Positions 26,801 to 35,800 of a DNA stretch of 64,000 bases are shown here, piece after piece. A model generated the notes under the pieces. It was given only the letters and a program-made list of their open reading frames with translations, had not been told where the DNA came from and made no database searches. The stretch comes from Atrina japonica. Its lineage: Eukaryota; Mollusca; Bivalvia; Pterioida; Pinnidae. Location: contig BROG01000554.1 in assembly GCA_030159075.1 (NCBI GenBank), positions 197,001-261,000 on the forward strand, in the 5' to 3' direction. The translations under genes and the position numbers were made by a program. Position 1 is the first letter of the stretch. Every line of letters starts with the position of its first letter.

Positions 26801-29800
26801 TGTATATTAATTTAAGAAGTAAAAAAGGAAATATTTAAAAAAAAAAAAAAAAAAACAGGTTAAGTCTCCTTAAATTCTTTTTTTTTTATGATGGCCTTAA
26901 TTTCCACAACCATATCCTCTCGATTTCTGTTAGATCACTATTACAATATTTCATTAGAAAGAAATTCAAGTCGGAAGCAATAGATTTGGAGATACGATAA
27001 GGATATAGTCTATCGGTAATACAAACCTATAAATTGGATCAAGTAAAGTTGATAATAATAGCGATGAAATATTATAATTACGTCAAATGTAAAATGATTT
27101 TCTTACATGGCCAAAGATACAAGTGTATGTAACTTCCTATATTCATAAAAGCTCTAGAATATGATTTATGATCACCACAAAGATTTATCACGTCTCAGCC
27201 GTTGTACATTGATTTGATATGGAGAGATCAATAACATCAGTATGTAGGACAAGTGTCTAAAATTGAACCCCGGAGCAACATGCTTTTTTTTTTCTTTCTT
27301 ATTTTCAGTCGTATTAGAAGAGCAAGAGTCAGAAGATGTTAAGTGTTCATATCCTGAAATGAGCAAAAATTTGAAATGTTGAATTGTAATTAACTTTTGC
27401 ACTTACTAGCTATGGTTTAATTGTGTAAAATGAGGGAATATTAAAACTTCCCATCAAACCACAAATCATCAAGATCAACATCATTTTTTATCTTCATTAC
27501 CTTTTTTTAATCCCATGCTGGTGACAGTTAATTAACAGCTGGGTGGGAAGACTTAAAGGGGCATTAGCTATGGGTTGTTTTTTTTTTTTTTTTCAACAAA
27601 ATTTCTTTCTGTTTTTACTACCTAGATTAATATAAAATAACAAATAAGAGATATGCACAGGCATAAAAATTCTTAAAATTCTCATATATTTTGTAAAAAC
27701 TGCATGAGAAACAGTTTGGCAATCATTCACTTGCAATTGATTAATTCAACTTTACTATTTGTATTTGAATTCCACATTGTACCTGACCTTATTTTCACTA
27801 AATGTATAAGAGTATAAATTTTTTTATACCTGTGTATAGCTCTTATTTGTTACATCTAGTAAAAGTAGAAAAAATCAAAATATGTTTTTCGTGAAACACA
27901 GCTAATGCCCCACAAATTTGTTTACGTGTCTGTCAATCTGGGTTGGTGGTCAAAGTTTTTATTGGTCGACATTCACTTAATAAAGGTTTTAGAATGCCAA
28001 TTCTTTGCACAGATACCATATGTGTTTTTGTTGGTCCAGTCTCTATCATTTTGCCGTCCATAGTTACAGAACTGCAGTCATTGGGAAAAGGTCGTGTGGT
28101 GTCATCATAATTCAGAATACAAGTTTTGTTTTGTAATTTTTTTAAGTAGATGATATATTATCATGCAGGTATCGATTTAGATGATGCCAGAAATCTAAAA
28201 TAACTGTGTCTATAGAAACTTATTTTTCAACAAAAGTTTGAATTCTATTCATCAACTCATCAACCCCTGAAAAACAATGGACTCTTCTGTAAATCAATGA
28301 CTTAGACCAGTCCAAATGTGTCTTTAGGGGGTAAATGAGTTACGATCAGCTATGTAGTATTGGAGAAGCCCAACTTGCAATTTGGTCGTAGTGTTTTTTA
28401 TCGTTACAAGTTAGACTTCCATATTTTGTTTACAATTTTAAGATGCGTTGATAATTTTGTAATTTTTTGTCTTTTACAGAACCCACACCTTTGAACAATA
28501 TGGTGACACCATTGTTACAAAATCCAGTGGATTTACACATCCAGCAGCTTCCTTCATCTGTATCATCTCTGAGTCTAAGCAGCAGCGTAAATGTAGAATC
28601 AACTCCAGTGGCGCCATCTATACCCATACGTCATAATGTAAACATAAATTTTCGACCAATGCAATGGCATCAGTTAACAGGCAGGAACATTCGAGTCATT
28701 GATTCACATCGAACTATCGCAGTTAGGTCAAATGAGGAATATTGCAATGCTTATGTCTTCTCTGCGAGACCCCTAAAAGTGGGAGAAAAAATAGTGGTAC
28801 AAATTTTAGGGGTTGATAGAACATATGTTGGTGGACTGGCATTCGGATTTAGTGCTTTTGATCCCAAGGATGTAAACCAAAATGAGCTTCCGGATGATTC
28901 TGATTTGTTACTAGATCGTAAAGAGTATTGGGTTGTAAATAAAGATGTTTGTCGTGATCCGGAGGTTGGTGATGAACTATGCTTCCATTTGACCTTGACA
29001 GGTGAGTTTAGCATCAGAGTACATTATGTAATAAATAACTATGGGGCCTCTGTGATCCAGTGGTTAGAGCATCACACTTTGAACCATAGTCTCTCACTTC
29101 TGGCCAGCACAGGTTCGGAACCCGCTGGAACAAAAGCCAATTTTTGTAAAACATTTTGCCAGTTTACTTGCAGAAGGCCAGTGGTCTCTTCCCTGGTACA
29201 TTGTAACCATGTATACTCCTCCACCATTAAAACTAGCTGCCATCACATAACTGAAAAAATTGTTGAATGTGGCGTAAAACACTATTCAATTTCAAATTCA
29301 CAATTCATTAAATAACCGACATCACTGTTGATGTTACCCTGGTAATACATGTACATGTACGTATAAATAACAAAAACTGAATTAAGTTTGAAATAGTTGC
29401 CCCTGCATACAAAATTCTTGCCCTTTTTGAGTACATGGCTCGTTGGTTATAAACATTCCAGTGGAAACAGAGAGGTCAATGGTACTTATACATGTCGTGT
29501 TAGAATGTCCATGGACAAATTCTTTTTTTTTTTTTCACCAATCTTCTTGTTGAAACCTGATGTTTTTTCCTGGGAACTTTGTGAGCAAGTTGTATCCTCT
29601 GCCATGAAAAAATCTGACAAATTATTTTATGCTACATGTTAAACAAACATTATTTTGTTTTGTCTCAGTCCACCCAGCCATTATTGGGTATCAGTTTTGA
29701 TTTGATATTTTAAACTACAATGTAGTGATTTAATAGTATGCCATTTCAATTTCTAGCACAGTTGTGTAATGTATGATCATGACATATATCAGTTTCTAGC

Positions 29801-32800
29801 ACAGTTGTACAAGGTATGGTCATGACAAACATTTGTATTTCAATTTCTATTGTAGCACAGTTGTGCTTGTTTTAGCATATCTTAGTTCCTAGCACAGTTA
29901 TATGGGTCATGATATATCTCATTTCCTAGCAAAATTATATGAGTCATGAGATATCTCAGTTTCTAGCACAGTTGAGCTAGTTGTGGCATAAATCAGTTCC
30001 TAGCACATTTGTACAATGTATGATCATGACATATCTCAGTTTCTATTGTAACACAATTGTGCTAGTTGTGCTTTATCTCAGTTTCTAGCACAGTTGTACA
30101 GTGTATGATTATGACATATCTCAGTTCCTAGCACATTTGTACAATGTATGGTCATGACATATCTCAATTTCTATTCAAGCACAGTTGTGTTAGTTGTGGC
30201 CTAGCACAGTTTTTTGCAGTTATATGGGTTATGACATATCTCAGTTTCCAGCACAGTTGTACAGGTCATGACAATGTTGTACAATGTATGACCATGACAT
30301 ATCTCAGTTTCTAGCCAAGTTGTACAATGTATGGTCATGACATATCTCAGTTTCTAGCCAAGTTGTACAATGTATGGTCATGACATATCTCAGTTTCTAG
30401 CCAAGTTGTACAATGTATGGTCATGACATATCTCAGTTTCTAGCCAAGTTGTACAATGTATGGTCATGCCATATCTCAGTTTCTAGCCAAGTTGTACAAT
30501 GTATGGTCATGACATATCTCAGTTTCTAGCCAAGTTGTAGTTGTGTATGGTCATGCCATATCTCAGTTTCTAGCCAAGTTGTACAATGTATGGTCATGAC
30601 ATATCTCAGTTTCTAGCCAAGTTGTACAATGTATGGTCATGCCATATCTCAGTTTCTAGACAAGTTGTACAATGTATGGTCATGACATATCTCAGTTTCT
30701 AGCCAAGTTGTACAATGTATGGTCGTGACATATCTCAGTTACCAGCACAGTTGTACAGGTCATGACATATCTCAGTTTCTATTGTAGCAAATCTGTGCTA
30801 GTTGTGGCACATTTCAGTTTCTAACATAGTTGTACAGGTCATGACATATCTCACTTTTTAACACAGTTGTACAATATATGGTCATGACATATCTCAGTTT
30901 CTATTCTAGCACAGTGTGCTTGTTTTGCATTTCTCTGTTCTTAGCACAGTTATATGGGCCTTGATATATCTCAGTTTCTAGCAAAGTTGTATGGGTTAGT
31001 ACATATCTCAGTTTCTAGTATATGTACAGGTCGTGGCATGTCTCAGTTTCTAGCAAAGTTGTATGGGTTAGTACATATCTCAGTTTCTAGTATATGTACA
31101 GGTCATGGCATATCTCAGTTTCTAGTATATGTACAGGTCATGGCATATCTCAGTTTCTAGTATATGTACAGGTCATGACATATCTCAGTTTCCAGCACAG
31201 TTGTATGAGTTAGTACATATCTCAGTTTCTAGTATATGTACAGGTCATGACATATCTCAGTTTCCAGCACAGTTGTACGGGTTATAACATATCTCACATT
31301 ATAGCACGTTTAAGCTACCATAGTAATTACATACCTCAGTTTTTAGCACAGTTGAGCTGACAATGGCATAGTAATACAGACAGCTGAGTTGATTTGAGTT
31401 AAATTTGTTACACACTTGAACTGGTTTAGCCCAGTAGCACTATTGTTTTAGTAAGTTGTTCATTTTACAGTTTCCATGAATGACCTGGTTTGTATCATTC
31501 TGTAGCACACAAGTGAGCATGTTGTGTCCTGTACCTTAGATTGTTACACTTGCAAGTGAGCTAAAAACACAAACTGCTAGTTACACCAGGGTTGTGCTTA
31601 ATTTACTGCAAGAGCACTGTTCTGGCACCGTCTCTGAACATGTTGCAATCAATGTACAAGTATTTATTTCAAAGGTGGTGAGAAAATTTACATAATTTCC
31701 GCAAGTTAATAGCTAAATTATAAGGACCGATTATGATTTATAAAAACTACTGCAGCTGCCATCACTGACTTTTCTAACTGCCGCCATGTTTGTGACGTCA
31801 CTGTTCCAGCTGCACCACCTTTTCGGCTGACACGGTTAGAACCTGTTTGGGACAGTGATCCAGAACATTTGATTGGTGTTCCACTTTACTGGGATGACCT
31901 TGACAGTGAAAAGAAAATGCTCCCGAGGTATCTTGTGTGGCATTTTGTTGTCACACCACAGTTAATTGAGTTTAGAATAAAACACTTTCTGGCTTTGCTT
32001 GCCTGACACTGTTGTAAGATAGTGCAGTAATGTGTAGGTCTGTTTGTAAAACACTAGGTGGTCACATGTGGCCATTTTTTAGTTACACTGGACTAACCAT
32101 TTGTAACTCTCTAATGCATTGGAGTTGTCATATGTGGCTTTGTTGATAATGCACAACAGTGGCTATGTGTGGATCTAGAGTGGCCACATATGACTGTTAT
32201 ACACTTGAAGGTTTCATATGTGTCTCTATATAATACTCTGGGTTGGTCATGTGTACATATAGCTCTGTTCCATTTTAATACACTAGACTAGTCAAACATG
32301 TATGTGTGGTTCTGTTTGTAGTACATTCATGATATCATATGTGTGGCCTTGTTTGTAGTACATTTGGGAAGTCATATGTGTGGCTCTATAGTACAATCAG
32401 GAAGTCATATGTGTGGCTTTATAGTACAATCAGGAACCCATGTGTGGGTCTGTCATTCATTTGGTAAGTCATATGTGTGGCTCTATTTGTAGTACATTTA
32501 GGAAGTCATATGTGTGGCCTCTGTAGTTCATTCAGAAAGTTGTGTGTGGCTCTGTTTGTAGTACATTTAGGAAATCATGTGTGGCCTCTGTAGTTCATTC
32601 AGAAAGTTGTGTGTGGCTCTGTGGTACATTTGGAAAGTCATATGTGTGGCTCTGTAGTACAATCAGAAAGTCATATGTGTGGCTTTGTCATTCATTTGGT
32701 AAGTCATATGTGTGGCTCTGTAGTACATTTGGTAAGTCATATGTGTGGCTCTGTAGTACATTCGGTAAGTCATATGTGTGGCTCTATTTGTAGTACACTT

Positions 32801-35800
32801 AGGAAGTTAATGTGTGGCTCTGTAGTACATTTGGGAAGTACATGTTTGACTAGTCTAGTATACTAAAATGGAACAGAGCTATATGTACATGTACACATGA
32901 CCACCCCAGAGTATTATATAGAGACACATACGAAAACTTTAAGTGTATAACAGTCACACGTGGCCACTCTAGATCCGCACATAGCCACTGTTGTGCATTA
33001 TCAACAAAGCCACATATGATCACTTTTTTTCTTCTTAAATTAATAAACAAAAATAGATATACATGTACACAAGCATGAAAATTCTGAAATTCCTATATAT
33101 TTTGTGAAAATTGCTTGAGAAACCCAGTTTGGCACTTGCAATTGATTAATTCAACATTACTGTTTGTATATGCATACCACACTGTACCTGACATTATTTT
33201 AACAAAATGTATAGGAATATAAGATTGTTTATGCCTCTGTATAACTCTTATTTGTTACTGTAAGTGCAAGTAGTAAAATTCAAAATATTTTTTTTATTTT
33301 ATTTTATTTTATTTATTTATTTTTTTTTTTTTATTTATTTTTTTTTTTTTGGTAAGCACAGCTAATGCCCCTTTAACCTTTGATCAGAAGCTTTATAGCA
33401 ATAAGAACTAGGATGGGTTTAATCATAGGCAATATTTGCAAGAGTTATGGGACTTTTAAAATCTCCATAAAATGGCCTACCTCAGGAGGGTGTGGTACAT
33501 GTAGGTATAGTGTTACTCAAGCACATTTTTAATACATCTTGACTTGTTTTACTGTTTATTTTATGTGTTTTAATGCACTCTTAACACAGCTCTTGTTTAT
33601 TTCATCATTGCCAAATTTTGAAGGAGAAAAAAAAAAAGCTGAAATGTACAAGGAACATGTGTGAAGCTTAAATTGTACTTGAACTTATTTACTTAACTTG
33701 AAACATGTGTTGTAAAGTTTTGTATCTCCATTTGTTTATTTGTGGCAGTATATATACATTATGGCAGATTTTTGTTTCAATCATAAAAAATGAACATAGC
33801 ATTATTATTCAATAATTGACTTCTTTTGGTTTTGTTCTGAAGTTAAGACTTTTCTGATATCAAGTTAAACAACTATATTTATCTTTAAAAATCAGATCAT
33901 CTGAATTTCTGTTTGACTTTGTGCTATGATTTTGACATTGCACAAATATTATGCTGATTTTCTTTTATGTACATGACATTCACTCTCTCAGAGCAATTTA
34001 TAAAGAAATGTGCCACAAATCATTCAAAGTCAAGGTCAAAGTAGATTCAAGATTTGTAGTCCCCTATCTGTTAAAACACTTGGTTGCCCGTTGGGACTAA
34101 AGTTTTTGTCTGTATCAGTCCATCTGTCAATCCAATCAAGATCTTAGTTAAAGTTGTGGAACTGCTCACCATTCACTTAACTCATCAACCCCTAAAAAAC
34201 AATGGACTCTTCTGTAGATCAATGATAAAGGTCAGTCCAAATGTGTATTTATGGGTGTATGAGTTAATAATAGTTTCACAGTTTGGAGACATGTATTGAT
34301 TAATCAGACCTCTCTGTCTCAGAAAACTATAGTCTATTTCACAACAACTTAGTGGGGCGGGATAACCATTTGATTATCAATCATATATATATATATATGA
34401 TTCTAATCAATTTGTTTGTTATTCACTGATTTCTGCATCTTTGAAAGCTTTGAGCTTGTGTGTTGATGCTCTGGGGCCCATTTTATCAAGAGGTCTTTTG
34501 TCCTAAGTTGTAAGTCTTAACTTATTTGATCTTAGGACAAAACTTAGGACCATTTTATCAGGGCTTCCCTAACTCAATTCTTAAGGCATATTTGCATATT
34601 TTCAAATACAATCTTTAGTTTACGAGTATTTTTACCTGCTACATTTATAAAGATGAATTATGATACACATTTAAACATAGCCTCTGTGTAGTCATAAAGA
34701 CCTTACCTGATTTGGTCGTTAGTCATTGGTCCTAAGTCTTTGTAAAATGGTCACAAGTCATGAGTGTGGTCCTATCTTAGACTTAAGACCTTTCATAAAA
34801 CAGGCCCCGGGTCTGGTAATGACAACCTTCACTGGAAAAGCCTTTTATTCCTCACTGGATACTCATAGGTATGGTGGCATGTACAGTTGATTACTTTTGC
34901 TTGTGTAATTTTAATGTTGTTAGGCTTTATTACCTAAAATGTGAACTTGTCCAGGTCAAGAAAGGGTTCTCAAAATTTAACCCCATAAATTACATGTATA
35001 TAAATTTTACTAAAGCTCTGTATAGAGAGACTTAGCCCTTTCCAAAACGAGACAGATCTGTGTTACCATGGTTACAGGTACATATACATGTACAGTGGCA
35101 CCTTGCTATTGATAGTACCATACCATACTGACTCAAAGTGGTCTGATTAGAGAGGTGGTCTTTTAAGTGAGGGTAATGACTCATTTCACATTTACTGAGA
35201 AATTTGTATAACGAGACGGAATATTTGTGATCGTAAATACAAGGTGGCCTTCTTACTGATCAGGTCTTCAGGTGAGGTTCCTATTTTACATGTATATAAG
35301 ATACTGTAATAATTAGAAATTATTATGTGACCGTTTTTCAGGTACATTGTATAGAAAAAATTTATATCTGGTGAAAACCATGTGTACTCATCCTTTGTCA
35401 CGGACAGTTTAAAATATAAACTATAAGTAATATAATCACTTACAGTCAACTGCACTTATAATGAGACTGTATTTAACAAAATACTGGTTATAGGAAGGAT
35501 ATATCCCTTTCCCTGTGTAATTTTTAGATTATACTATATGATTCCCAAAAAACAAGAAAATCCAGCTATAGCGAGGTTTAAATCTATCTTCCTTCCACTT
35601 CAGTAGAAGTGGAGTTGACGGTATTTGGTTCATAAGACTCACTAAGTTTGAACATATATTTTGTAATGTAAGTATTTGTACATAATGTAGATGAACTTAA
35701 AATTGTTTACTCTGTGACCTTTAACTATAATCTCTCTCTTTTTTTTTTTAAGATAACTTTGTTAAATGAGAATTTATTCCTTAGGGAAATTGAAAAAAAA

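Larger units (their letters stand above)
24251..28479. other. Intron 1, 3' part
   Basis: No exon seen until 28480. Repeated TGACCTTG half-sites occur at 24770-24980. Contents: a bivalve-style dispersed repeat (25188-25672), TTAA fold-backs, two GGGGCATTAG MITEs, TA runs at 25498-25521 and 26655-26676, and poly-A at 26838-26856. Confidence 0.6.

Noticed and set aside
29042..29130. tRNA gene
   Set aside because: A and B box motifs are present but the cloverleaf is not maintained, and the sequence runs into a SINE body with other copies in the window.
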